Of a stretch of 8,547 bases of DNA, positions 1 through 7,203 are shown in pieces. Each line of letters starts with the position of its first letter. Position 1 is the stretch's first letter. Made by a program: the position numbers and the translations under genes. Where the stretch lies: assembly GCA_937871705.1 (NCBI GenBank), contig CALMOO010000235.1, positions 1 through 8,547 of the forward strand, written 5' to 3'. Source of the DNA: an uncultured Hymenobacter sp. GTDB lineage: Bacteria > Bacteroidota > Bacteroidia > Cytophagales > Hymenobacteraceae. The notes below the pieces were generated by a model, which ran no database searches, had not been told where the DNA came from, and saw only the letters and a list, made by a program, of their open reading frames with translations.

Positions 1-1129
1 CATCTGGACGCAGCGCCGCACCGAAGGGGCCGCAGCCTGGCAGCAGAAAATGCAGCACCCGGTGGCCGCCTACCGCAACAACGATGAGCTGTACGCCAGC
101 AAGAGCGTGGATGCCGTGTTCATTGGCACCGCCGATTTTCAGCACGCGCTGCACGCCATTGAGGCCGTGCAAGCCGGCTGCGATGCGTACGTAGAGAAGC
201 CCTTTGCCGAGACTATGGCCGATAACCGCGCGGCGCTCAAGGCCATTAAAGCCTCGAAGCAAATTGTGCAGATTGGCTCGCAGCGCCGCAGCGGCGCTAA
301 TTACCAGGCCGCCGAGCAATTCATCAAATCGGGCAAGTTTGGCCCCATCACGATGGTGGAGCTAACCTGGAACGTAAACCAGCCCGGGCGCTGGCGCCGG
401 CCCGAGCTGGTGAGCCAATTGCGCGCCGCCGACGTAGACTGGAAGCGCTACCTGATGAACCGCCCCGCCGAAGCCTACGACCCGCGCAAGTACCTGGAAT
501 ACCGTTTGTTCTGGCCCTACTCCTCCGGGCTGCCGGGGCAGTGGATGAGCCACCAGATTGACACCGTGCATTGGTTTACGGGCCTACCCCACCCCCGTAG
601 CGTGGTGGCCAACGGCGGCATTTATATGTGGAAGGACGGGCGCCGCAACTGGGACACCATTACGGCGGCCTTCGACTACGGCCCGGCCAACGACCCGACT
701 TCGGGCTTCCAAGTCACGTTTGCGTCGCGCATGCACAACGGCGACGAGCACCCCGCCGAAATTTATTATTCCAACGGCGGCGAGCTGAACTTGATTACCA
801 ACCGGGTTTCGCCCACTGGTGGCCTCACCAAGCAGTACGCCGATGCCATGCACTTGCCTCCCAATCTGCTGCCCGAGTTCAGCCTGGCCAAGACCGAAGC
901 CGTAGCCACAGCGGCCAACACCGGCGGCGACCTACTCACCTCCAATCACATCCGCAACTGGATGGAGTGCGTGCGTAGCCGCAAGCAGCCTAATGCCCCG
1001 GTGGAGGCGGGCTATAGCCATTCCATTGCCAACATCATGACCACCGCCGCCGCGCATACGGGCCTCAAGGCGACGTTTGATGAGCAAGCCCAGGAAGTAC
1101 TCGTTGGCGGCAAGGTATTCACCTACTAG
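1..1129 (+). CDS. Gfo/Idh/MocA family NAD(P)-dependent oxidoreductase, 5'-truncated by the window
   Basis: Only the 3' part is present. The frame (codons from base 2) is open to the window edge, so the ATG at position 50 is an internal methionine and not the start. The visible protein begins inside the N-terminal Rossmann domain. The stretch VDAVFIGTADFQHALHAI leads to the family hallmark EKP (bases 194-202), whose lysine contacts cofactor and substrate in this family. The C-terminal alpha/beta domain follows, with SHQIDTVHWFTG (near 547-583) containing histidines in the region where family members place catalytic residues. The first roughly 60-70 residues of the Rossmann domain, including the GxGxxG loop, lie off-window, as would any Tat signal peptide, which Bacteroidota relatives often carry. 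Such proteins oxidise or reduce sugars and polyols, and some are glycosidases of the GH109 type; the substrate cannot be read from this fragment. The stop is TAG at 1127-1129. A terminator about 150 bp downstream separates it from the next gene, so a link to the phosphonate-type genes is not supported. Family is confident, substrate unknown. Confidence 0.93.
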   Translation, partial: IWTQRRTEGAAAWQQKMQHPVAAYRNNDELYASKSVDAVFIGTADFQHALHAIEAVQAGCDAYVEKPFAETMADNRAALKAIKASKQIVQIGSQRRSGANYQAAEQFIKSGKFGPITMVELTWNVNQPGRWRRPELVSQLRAADVDWKRYLMNRPAEAYDPRKYLEYRLFWPYSSGLPGQWMSHQIDTVHWFTGLPHPRSVVANGGIYMWKDGRRNWDTITAAFDYGPANDPTSGFQVTFASRMHNGDEHPAEIYYSNGGELNLITNRVSPTGGLTKQYADAMHLPPNLLPEFSLAKTEAVATAANTGGDLLTSNHIRNWMECVRSRKQPNAPVEAGYSHSIANIMTTAAAHTGLKATFDEQAQEVLVGGKVFTY

Positions 1130-1205
1130 CCCAAGACAAGCGCGTACTTATAAACGGCTTGTAGTGTTTTTCGCCCTGCCGTAATAGGAATCTCTATTGA
1201 GGCAC

Positions 1206-1240
1206 TAGCGCGGTACCTGCTCGCGGCTGGAACCGCGCTA
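1206..1240. repeat. 9-bp perfect inverted repeat, 17-nt loop
   Basis: TAGCGCGGT (1206-1214) is matched exactly by ACCGCGCTA (1232-1240). The arms are GC-rich and could form a hairpin in the 3' untranslated part of the oxidoreductase transcript. No T tract follows, so it is not a terminator by itself. Possible roles are mRNA 3'-end stabilisation or a protein-binding dyad; the sequence does not decide between them. Confidence 0.55.
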
Positions 1241-1254
1241 AACCTACTTCCGAC

Positions 1255-1268
1255 GTTAGTTAACTAAC
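1255..1268. repeat. 14-bp perfect palindrome GTTAGTTAACTAAC
   Basis: The 14 bases read the same on both strands. With one mismatch the symmetry extends to 1253-1270. The 8-mer GACGTTAG (1252-1259) overlapping its left half recurs in the palindrome at 7245-7260. It could be an operator-like site or a fragment of a dispersed repeat. It lies just before the terminator, which is not a usual operator position. Confidence 0.5.
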
Positions 1269-1276
1269 TTGTTGTT

Positions 1277-1305
1277 AGCCCTTGCCACCCTGGCAAGGGC
1301 TTTTT
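1277..1305 (+). terminator. Rho-independent terminator after the oxidoreductase gene
   Basis: An 11-bp perfect stem (left arm from A1277 through GCCCTTGCCA, right arm TGGCAAGGGC ending at T1301) closes a 3-nt CCC loop. It runs directly into TTTTT (1301-1305). This is a canonical intrinsic terminator reading on the + strand. It ends transcription about 170 nt after the oxidoreductase stop codon and insulates the MFS gene from upstream read-through. Confidence 0.9.
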
Positions 1306-1479
1306 CGTGTCCGCTAGACTGCTCGGCCTGAGCCTCGCAATAAGTGGCTTGAGATGGCCCAGGCCAGCGGGTGGTAGCGGCAGTACGGTGCTTATCAAGT
1401 TTACTTATTCTCAAATAACGAGCACGATTTGTTAACGCATAAACAACTTACAAGCAACCTGGGGCGGACAATTAAAACC

Positions 1480-1487
1480 CAACTTTG
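1480..1487 (+). promoter_or_regulatory. Candidate Bacteroidota -7 element upstream of the MFS gene
   Basis: CAACTTTG matches the Bacteroidota -7 consensus TAnnTTTG at all but the first position. No clean TTG -33 element is found; the nearest is CTG at 1459-1461, 18 bp upstream. Initiation here would give a leader of roughly 50 nt before the ATG at 1546. The call rests on a short motif, so it is tentative. Confidence 0.28.
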
Positions 1488-1545
1488 TCCCGTCAAAATG
1501 CACTTCTCACTGAGGAAGTTATTTATACTTTAAGGCCAGGCAGCT

Positions 1546-2850
1546 ATGTTCGTTATCCGGCCGCGAGCTTCGCTGCGACACTGGCAGTTTCGCACGGCGG
1601 CAAGCCTGTTCGTAGGATACGGCGCCTATTATTTGTGCCGCTCCAACCTGGCAATTGCCGCGCCGCTGCTCATTCGGGAGTTTGGCAGCCAAGGGCTTAA
1701 CAAAGAAGTGCTGGGGCAGATTGCCTCGGTGGGCGTGCTGTTTTATGCCGCGGGCAAGGTGGTCAACGGGGTGCTGGGCGACTTTATGGGGGGTAAGAAG
1801 ATTTTTCTGCTCGGCATGGTGGGCGCCGTGGCGGCCACGGTGGTGTTCGGGCTTGGGCAGGGGGTAGGCGTCTTCTTTGTGGCTTGGGCCGCCAACCGCC
1901 TCGTGCAGTCGATGGGCTGGGCCGGGCTGGTCAAGACCACGGCGCACTGGTTTTCCTACCGCGCCTACGGCCGCATTATGGGCCTGCTGAGTTTGAGCTT
2001 TTTAGCCGGCGACATCGCCGCCAAGCTGGCGCTGGGCCAGTTGCTCAGGCTGGGCGTGGGTTGGCGCGGGCTGTTCCTGGTGGCGGCCGCTACGCTGGCT
2101 TTGGTGGCGCTCATCGACTGGTTTGCCCTGCGCGACAGCCCGGCCAGCGTGGGGCTGCCCGAGCCGCCCACCAACCCCGATAGTCTTTTTACCAGCGCCG
2201 ACCCGGTCGCCGACCAGCCGGCCTCGCTGGGCGGCCTGTTGAGTTCTTATTTCCGCAGCCCGACTTTTTTGCTGCTGCTGGTGCTCTCGTTTGGCCTCAC
2301 GGCGCTGCGCGAGGCCTTCAACTTTTGGGTGCCCACGTACCTGGTAGAGGCCGCCCACCTTTCCGAAAGCGCGGCCTCGCAGTACAGCGCCCTGTACTCG
2401 GGGTTCGGGATGGTTTCGATTCTGGGGGCGGGCTACCTCTCCGACGCCTGGCTGCGCGGGCAGCGCGGACCGCTCATCGTGGCGGCGGGCATGGGGCTGG
2501 TGCCGGTGCTGCTGCTCATGGCCCGGCCCGGTGGCGGCGCGGCCTTGCCGCTCGTGCTCGTGTCGCTCACGGGCTTGCTGCTGCTGGGGCCGTACTCGTT
2601 TTTGGCGGGGGCAATGGCCCTGGATGTCGGCGGGCGGCAGGGCGCGGCCACGGCAGCGGGCCTCATCGATGCCGTAGGCTACGCCGGGGGCACCGGCGCG
2701 TTGTGGCTGACCGGGGCGCTGGCCGAGCGCCAGGGCTGGGGCGCCGCATTTGTGGCCCTGGCGCTGCTGGCCGCCGCTACGGCCGCGGCGGCGCTCGTTT
2801 TTTACCGCACCCAGGAGCGCGGGCCGAGCCAGGTGCCGGCTGTGGGGTAG
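1546..2850 (+). CDS. MFS transporter, organophosphate:phosphate antiporter (GlpT/UhpT-like) family
   Basis: This is a 434-aa inner-membrane carrier with about 12 hydrophobic helices in two six-helix halves. They are joined by a polar loop near residues 190-230. It follows the GlpT layout closely from memory: GYGAYYLCRSN in helix 1, the conserved helix 2-3 loop GDFMGGKK (residues 78-85), SMGWAGLVKTTAHWF, and LREAFNFWVPTYL after the central loop. R32 and R255 align with GlpT R45 and R269, the arginines that grip the phosphate group, which argues for a phosphate- or phosphonate-bearing anion as substrate. The GlpT histidine H165 corresponds to F152 here, so the organic part of the substrate probably differs from glycerol-3-phosphate. 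The start is well fixed: an in-frame TAA at 1531 leaves only the ATG at 1546. There is no strong Shine-Dalgarno. No terminator is seen before the PhnZ-like gene, which is compatible with co-transcription. The exact substrate is unknown. Confidence 0.92.
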   Translation: MFVIRPRASLRHWQFRTAASLFVGYGAYYLCRSNLAIAAPLLIREFGSQGLNKEVLGQIASVGVLFYAAGKVVNGVLGDFMGGKKIFLLGMVGAVAATVVFGLGQGVGVFFVAWAANRLVQSMGWAGLVKTTAHWFSYRAYGRIMGLLSLSFLAGDIAAKLALGQLLRLGVGWRGLFLVAAATLALVALIDWFALRDSPASVGLPEPPTNPDSLFTSADPVADQPASLGGLLSSYFRSPTFLLLLVLSFGLTALREAFNFWVPTYLVEAAHLSESAASQYSALYSGFGMVSILGAGYLSDAWLRGQRGPLIVAAGMGLVPVLLLMARPGGGAALPLVLVSLTGLLLLGPYSFLAGAMALDVGGRQGAATAAGLIDAVGYAGGTGALWLTGALAERQGWGAAFVALALLAAATAAAALVFYRTQERGPSQVPAVG

Positions 2851-3257
2851 GCCGCGCTTTGTTGACTTATAGGAAAAAGCAAGTCACAATTAGGTAACTA
2901 TTTGATGACCAACCGGCGACATTAGCCGGGCGGCCAAACCTGAACTTTGCCAATACTAAATGGGACTGTTTAGGGCCAGGGCGCGGCAGTAAAAAGTGGA
3001 ACTGCTACCCCGAATTGGAACATGGGCTGCGTGGTTTTGGGCCCGCATTGGTCGCGAAAGGCTACGCGAAAACGCCGCGACAAAAGACCTTTTATAAACC
3101 AGCTGGGCTGGTCGGTGCAACGGGCAGCGACTGCCGTGCTGCACGCCGGCCGTGCCGCAGCTTCCTACCCCCCTTGTCAGCGGCAAACCTCTGGTGGTGC
3201 CCGGCACCGGCTCGCCCCTCACCTGGATTTTGGCTTTGCTCTAATACGCCTTGCGGT
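2851..3257. other. 407-bp gap between the transporter and the PhnZ-like gene, no convincing gene
   Basis: The first 100 bases are AT-rich and hold a weak dyad (TGACTT 2863-2868 with AAGTCA 2881-2886), a small hairpin (CCGGC 2913-2917 with GCCGG 2925-2929) and a -7-like promoter motif at 2942-2949. The remaining 300 bases would be a long leader. They include a nested dyad (GTCGCG 3051-3056 with CGCGAC 3076-3081, enclosing GCG-AAAA-CGC at 3066-3075). A frame open from ATG 3022 to TGA 3261 is unlikely to be a gene because it uses rare codons such as CGA, AGA, ATA and CTA and resembles nothing. No known riboswitch was recognised. Confidence 0.6.
2942..2949 (+). promoter_or_regulatory. Candidate -7 element upstream of the PhnZ-like gene
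   Basis: GAACTTTG matches TAnnTTTG except at the first base, the same kind of match as at 1480-1487. The only -33-like triplet at a suitable distance is TTA (2922-2924), 17 bp upstream. A transcript from here would carry a leader of about 300 nt before 3258. Tentative. Confidence 0.28.
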
Positions 3258-3845
3258 ATGATGGACCACTCTACTCTCGCTACTCAACGCACCGTGGACC
3301 AAGTATTTGCACTCTACGAAACGCGCGGCCACGCCGATTACATCGGCGAGCCGGTGTCGCAGCTAGCGCACATGTGGCAGGCGGCCGCGCTGGCCCAGGA
3401 GGCGGGCAGCGACGATGAAGTCGTGCTGGCCGCCTTCTTTCACGACGTGGGCCACCTGTACGCTTCGGAAGCGAATGCCGCTTCTATGGATGGCTTTGGG
3501 GCGGTAGACCACGAAAAGCTGGGCGCCGACTACCTGCGGGCTTGCGGCTTTGCGGAGCGCGTGGCCCGGCTGGTCGAGAGCCACGTGCTGGCCAAGCGCT
3601 ATCTCACTTATAAATACCCCAGCTACCTGCGCCAGCTTTCGCCCGCCAGCCAGGCCACGCTGGCCTTTCAGGGTGGGGTGATGACGCCCGCTGAGGCCGC
3701 GGCCTTTGAGCAAGACCCCGATGCCGACCTCATCCTGCAGCTGCGGCAGTGGGACGAGCAGGCCAAAGACGCCGACCAGCCCGTGGGCAGCCTTAACGAA
3801 CTGAAAGACATGGCGCTGCGGCATCTGCTGCGCCCGCAAGCATAA
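3258..3845 (+). CDS. phnZ: PhnZ-like HD-domain mixed-valent di-iron oxygenase (phosphonate degradation)
   Basis: This is a 195-aa cytoplasmic HD-domain protein matching the phosphonate-degradation HD oxygenase family. PhnZ uses an Fe(II)/Fe(III) pair and O2 to split the C-P bond of 2-amino-1-hydroxyethylphosphonate into glycine and phosphate; TmpB does the same for a trimethylammonio analogue. Compared with PhnZ from memory, all key positions are present: the gating pair Y28 and E31 (motif YIGE), and iron ligands H38, H62-D63, H85, H109 and D166. H66 of the HDxxxH run and K113 in HVLAKRYL, the phosphonate-binding lysine, are also kept. The offset from PhnZ numbering is a constant 4-5 residues. 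The start is ATG 3258 (ATG 3261 is equally possible), which puts Y28 at the family's usual distance from the N-terminus; the frame stays open upstream to about 3015 but that extension has no family counterpart. The stop is TAA 3843-3845, 60 bp before susC. No PhnY-type hydroxylase partner lies in the window, so the substrate is open. Confidence 0.88.
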   Translation: MMDHSTLATQRTVDQVFALYETRGHADYIGEPVSQLAHMWQAAALAQEAGSDDEVVLAAFFHDVGHLYASEANAASMDGFGAVDHEKLGADYLRACGFAERVARLVESHVLAKRYLTYKYPSYLRQLSPASQATLAFQGGVMTPAEAAAFEQDPDADLILQLRQWDEQAKDADQPVGSLNELKDMALRHLLRPQA

Positions 3846-3849
3846 TCCT

Positions 3850-3869
3850 GGAGGCAAGTGCCCGCCTCC
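3850..3869 (+). other. Short hairpin between the PhnZ-like gene and susC
   Basis: GGAGGC (3850-3855) pairs with GCCTCC (3864-3869) around an 8-nt loop, directly after the PhnZ-like stop codon. A six-T run lies at 3882-3887, about 12 nt past the stem, too far for a classical terminator. It may be a weak terminator or attenuator, or an mRNA 3'-end stabiliser. The GTG at 3858 that could be mistaken for the susC start lies inside this hairpin. Confidence 0.4.
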
Positions 3870-3905
3870 CGCACTCCCTTATTTTTTACCTTTTACCTCT
3901 TTATT

Positions 3906-6900
3906 ATGAGATGTTTCTACAAGCAGCTGCAGGGGCTGTTGGTGGTGCTACTATTAGGCTTAGCGCCCCGGCTGGTACTTGCCCAGGCCCCGCCTACCCC
4001 CGTTAGTGGGGTAGTGAGCGACGACAAAAAGCAGCCTTTGCCGGGCGTAAGCGTCATCATCAAAGGCACGACCAAGGGCACCACCACCGACGGCGACGGT
4101 CGCTTCGTGCTTGCTGCCAGCCCTGGCGACGTGCTGGTGGTGCATTTTCTGGGCTCATTGGCGCAGGAAGTGACGGTAGGCGACCAGAAAGCCTTCACCA
4201 TCAACCTGCTACCCGACACGCAGGCGCTAAACGAGGTAGTTGTGACGGCCCTGGGGGTGAGCAAGGAAACACGCAAAATCGGCTACGCGGTGCAGCAGGT
4301 GAATGGCGAGGACATCGTGCGGGCCCGCGACCCCAACCCTATTTCGGGCCTGACGGGCAAGATAGCGGGCTTGTCGGTGGGCCCGTCGGCCGAGCTGCTG
4401 CGCGCGCCCAACGTGCTGCTGCGCGGCAACAGCGTGTCGCTGTACGTGGTCGATGGCTTCCCGATTGACACCGATACCTGGAACATCAGCCCCGACGACA
4501 TTGAAACCTACACCGTGCTGAAAGGCCCGGCCGCGGCCGCGCTCTACGGCAACCGCGCCCAGAACGGGGCTATTCTCATCACCACTAAAAAGGGCAACAA
4601 GAACAAGAAAGGCTTTACAGTGGAGCTGAACAGCAGCAACGTGGTGCAGTCGGGCTTCCTGGCTTTCCCGCGCTTGCAAGACTCGTACGGACCGGGTGAA
4701 AACACCTTTTACACCTTCGTAGATGGCAAGGGCGGCGCGCCCGGCGGCGTGGATGGCGACTACGACGTGTGGGGGCCTTATTTCAACGGCCAGCTCATTC
4801 CGCAGTACGACTCGCCCATCGTGAACGGCGTGCGCCAGGGTACGCCCTGGGTAGCGCGCGGCGCCAACAACCTCAAGAACTTCCTGCACACGGGCTTTCA
4901 GACTAACAACAACATCGCGCTGAGCGCCAACGGCGACAACTACACGACACGCTTCTCGGTGTCGCAGCAGAAGCAGAACAGCTACATCCCGAATAACGGG
5001 TTGAACATCATCAACTTCAACCTCTACGGCTCTTTCAACCCGAGCCCACGCTTTAAGATTGAAGCTAACGTCAACTTCAACCGGCAGTTCACCGACAACT
5101 TCCCCGACGTCGACTACGGCCCCAACAGCCTCATCTACAGCTCGGCGGTGTGGACCGGGGCCGACTGGGACGTGAACGCGCCCGACATCCGGGGTATCTG
5201 GCAGCCGGGCCAAGTGGGCATCCAGTCGGTGTTTGCCGAGTACCAGCGCTACCACAACCCCTGGCTGATGGTGGAAAAGTGGACCCGCGGTCACTACAAA
5301 AACGACACCTACGGCTACCTCACCGGCAACTACAAAATCGACAACCACCTGAGCGCTACCCTACGCACCCAAATCAGCACGTACAACCTGCTGCGCACCG
5401 AGAAAATGCCGTTCTCGGCCCACCCCTACGGCCGCGAGGGCAACCAGGGCGACTACCGCGAAGACCGCCGCAACCTATTCGACAACAATGCCGAAGGCTT
5501 CCTGAACTTCAACTATGAAATCGGGGCCAGCAAGTTTTTCAACCTTTCGGGCTTGGTGGGCGGCAACGTCCGCAACATGACGTACAACTCAAACTGGACT
5601 TCGACCGACTACTTGAACGTGCCCGAAGTGTACGCGTTCAGCAACTCGCTGAACCCGGTGCAGAGCACGAGCTTCAACTCGCAGATGCGGGTGCTGAGCG
5701 CCTACTACTCGGTCGATGCCTCGCTGGGGCGCTACGCTACGCTGTCGTCCACGGGCCGCGTCGATAGGTCGTCGGCCTTCCAGACGCCCACCACTTATTA
5801 CTACCCTAGCTTGTCGCTAGCGACGGTAGTGTCGGACTATATCGGTTTGCCAAGTGCTATCTCATTCCTGAAGCTGTGCGGCTCGTTTGCCAACGTGCGC
5901 ACCGACGCTACGTCGCCTACCATCGGGCCAGCGCCGTTCAACTCCATCACCGCATTGGGGGGTAGCACGGGCAACTCGCTCTTTACCAACCCGCTGGGCT
6001 ACGGCAATACCTACCTCTCGCCCTACAACGGACCCGACTACTCGCTGCAATCGAACTACTCGACCAGCAAGCCTTATAACAACCAAACGGCCGGCTACGG
6101 CACCAACAACCTGTTTGCGCCCGGCCTGAAAACGAGCACCCGCGTGAACTACGAGGAAGGCATCGACATCAAGTTTCTGCAAAACCGCCTGGGCGTGAGC
6201 GCCACGGCTTTCCAGTACATCGACGGTCCGCAGATATTGCCCAACCCGCTTTCGTCGGCCACCGGCTACACCACAGAGTACATCAATGCCTTGAAAACCA
6301 AGAAGACAGGCTACGAAGTAAGCCTCACCGGCACGCCGGTGCAGAGCAGCAACGGCTTTGGCTGGGACGTGCTCGTGAACTGGTCGACTTACAAGCAGGT
6401 GTATAGTGAGCTGCCCGCGGGCCAGAGCGCCTACCAGACGTTCTTCAAGGAAGGCGACCGCACCGACAAGTTCTACGGCACGGCCTTCGTGCGCACGCCC
6501 GACGGGCAGATTATTAACGACGCGGCGGGCAAGCCCCTCACCAACCCAGTGGCGCAGGACCTAGGCAACCTGAACTCAAACTACAACTGGAGCATCTACA
6601 ACAAGTTCCACTACAAGTCCTTGAGCCTGGGCGTGCAGTTTGACGGCCAAGTGGGCGGTGTGACGACCGATTACATGTTCAACAAAACCATGCGCGGCGG
6701 CCGCAACGCCCTCACCGCCGAGGGCGCCCTGGGCGACGCCCGCTACCAGGACTGGCAGAACTACGGCGTGAAAGGCTACACCGGCTCGTACGTGGGCGAG
6801 GGGGTAGTAATCGCCAACGGCGCCAGCATCAACTACGATTCGCAGACGGGCGCCATCCTGAATACTGAGGGCTTGCAGTTTGCCCCGAACACCACCAAGG

Positions 6901-7199
6901 CGTTCGTGCAGGACTACGTGAGCAAGTACTACAACGTGCAGGAATCCAACCTGATGAGCAAGACGTTCGGCAAGCTGCGGGAAGTAACAATCAGCTACGA
7001 CTTGCCCCGCGCGCTGCTCGGCAACAGCTTCATCCAGAAGGTATCGGTATCGCTGATTGGGCGCAACCTACTCTACTTCTACGGCGACAAGCGCTTCAAA
7101 GACGTGGACCTGGACCAGTATAACGGCGCCATTTCGGTCACGGGCTTGCAGTCGCCCACCGTGCGCAGCTACGGCCTCAACCTGAACGCTACTTTCTAA
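3906..7199 (+). CDS. susC: SusC/RagA family TonB-linked outer-membrane transporter
   Basis: This 1097-aa protein forms the outer-membrane barrel of a SusCD pair and imports a bulky or oligomeric nutrient using TonB energy. Residues 1-28 are a signal peptide ending LVLAQA. A CarboxypepD_reg-like beta-sandwich follows (about 33-105, PVSGVVSDDKKQPLPGVSV). LNEVVVTALG at 108-117 is the usual SusC linker and TonB-box region. The plug (about 125-230) contains LLRG at 173-174, VVDG at 181-184 and ends ILITTKKG (223-230); its RG-to-VVDG spacing is shorter than usual. The rest is a TonB-dependent barrel with the typical closing features KLREVTISYDLP, IGRNLL and a terminal phenylalanine. No STN domain is present, so no sigma/anti-sigma signalling is indicated. 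ATG 3906 is chosen because it gives a clean signal peptide and follows a T-rich leader; a GTG at 3858 would add 16 residues of hairpin and leader sequence. TACCTTTT at 3887-3894 is a near -7 motif. Substrate is not readable from sequence; the neighbours suggest a phosphorus compound. Confidence 0.95.
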   Translation: MRCFYKQLQGLLVVLLLGLAPRLVLAQAPPTPVSGVVSDDKKQPLPGVSVIIKGTTKGTTTDGDGRFVLAASPGDVLVVHFLGSLAQEVTVGDQKAFTINLLPDTQALNEVVVTALGVSKETRKIGYAVQQVNGEDIVRARDPNPISGLTGKIAGLSVGPSAELLRAPNVLLRGNSVSLYVVDGFPIDTDTWNISPDDIETYTVLKGPAAAALYGNRAQNGAILITTKKGNKNKKGFTVELNSSNVVQSGFLAFPRLQDSYGPGENTFYTFVDGKGGAPGGVDGDYDVWGPYFNGQLIPQYDSPIVNGVRQGTPWVARGANNLKNFLHTGFQTNNNIALSANGDNYTTRFSVSQQKQNSYIPNNGLNIINFNLYGSFNPSPRFKIEANVNFNRQFTDNFPDVDYGPNSLIYSSAVWTGADWDVNAPDIRGIWQPGQVGIQSVFAEYQRYHNPWLMVEKWTRGHYKNDTYGYLTGNYKIDNHLSATLRTQISTYNLLRTEKMPFSAHPYGREGNQGDYREDRRNLFDNNAEGFLNFNYEIGASKFFNLSGLVGGNVRNMTYNSNWTSTDYLNVPEVYAFSNSLNPVQSTSFNSQMRVLSAYYSVDASLGRYATLSSTGRVDRSSAFQTPTTYYYPSLSLATVVSDYIGLPSAISFLKLCGSFANVRTDATSPTIGPAPFNSITALGGSTGNSLFTNPLGYGNTYLSPYNGPDYSLQSNYSTSKPYNNQTAGYGTNNLFAPGLKTSTRVNYEEGIDIKFLQNRLGVSATAFQYIDGPQILPNPLSSATGYTTEYINALKTKKTGYEVSLTGTPVQSSNGFGWDVLVNWSTYKQVYSELPAGQSAYQTFFKEGDRTDKFYGTAFVRTPDGQIINDAAGKPLTNPVAQDLGNLNSNYNWSIYNKFHYKSLSLGVQFDGQVGGVTTDYMFNKTMRGGRNALTAEGALGDARYQDWQNYGVKGYTGSYVGEGVVIANGASINYDSQTGAILNTEGLQFAPNTTKAFVQDYVSKYYNVQESNLMSKTFGKLREVTISYDLPRALLGNSFIQKVSVSLIGRNLLYFYGDKRFKDVDLDQYNGAISVTGLQSPTVRSYGLNLNATF

Positions 7200-7203
7200 C
7201 AGC

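Larger units (their letters stand above)
1130..1545. other. 416-bp intergenic region with no gene
   Basis: No convincing coding sequence was found on either strand. Base composition is more AT-rich than the flanking genes, especially at 1390-1540. The first half holds three symmetric elements in a row, annotated separately: an inverted repeat at 1206-1240, a palindrome at 1255-1268 and a terminator at 1277-1305. The second half is the upstream region of the MFS gene and holds a weak promoter candidate near 1480. Confidence 0.7.

Noticed and set aside
2325..2897. 190-codon + strand frame overlapping the MFS gene
   Set aside because: The product is a G/R/A-rich low-complexity string typical of an out-of-frame reading of GC-rich DNA, and it overlaps transmembrane helices of the real gene.
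2956..3222. 88-codon minus-strand frame in the gap before the PhnZ-like gene
   Set aside because: No motif, no promoter or terminator of its own, and weak codon bias; chance open frame.
3015..3257. N-terminal extension of the PhnZ-like gene from a TTG at 3015
   Set aside because: The extra 81 residues match nothing in the family, and the ATG at 3258 already gives the normal distance to the YIGE motif.
3022..3261. 79-codon + strand frame overlapping the PhnZ-like start by ATGA
   Set aside because: It uses codons rare in the real genes here (CGA, AGA, ATA, CTA), has an arginine-rich product without any recognisable motif, and lies in a region with poor third-position bias. The ATGA overlap is probably chance.
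3858..3905. GTG at 3858 as the susC start
   Set aside because: It lies inside a hairpin after the previous gene and would place 16 extra residues before the signal peptide. ATG 3906 gives a normal signal peptide.
4227..5348. 373-codon minus-strand frame opposite susC
   Set aside because: It is a shadow of the susC codon bias: its product is rich in V, A, R and H, has no domain, and overlaps a certain gene entirely.
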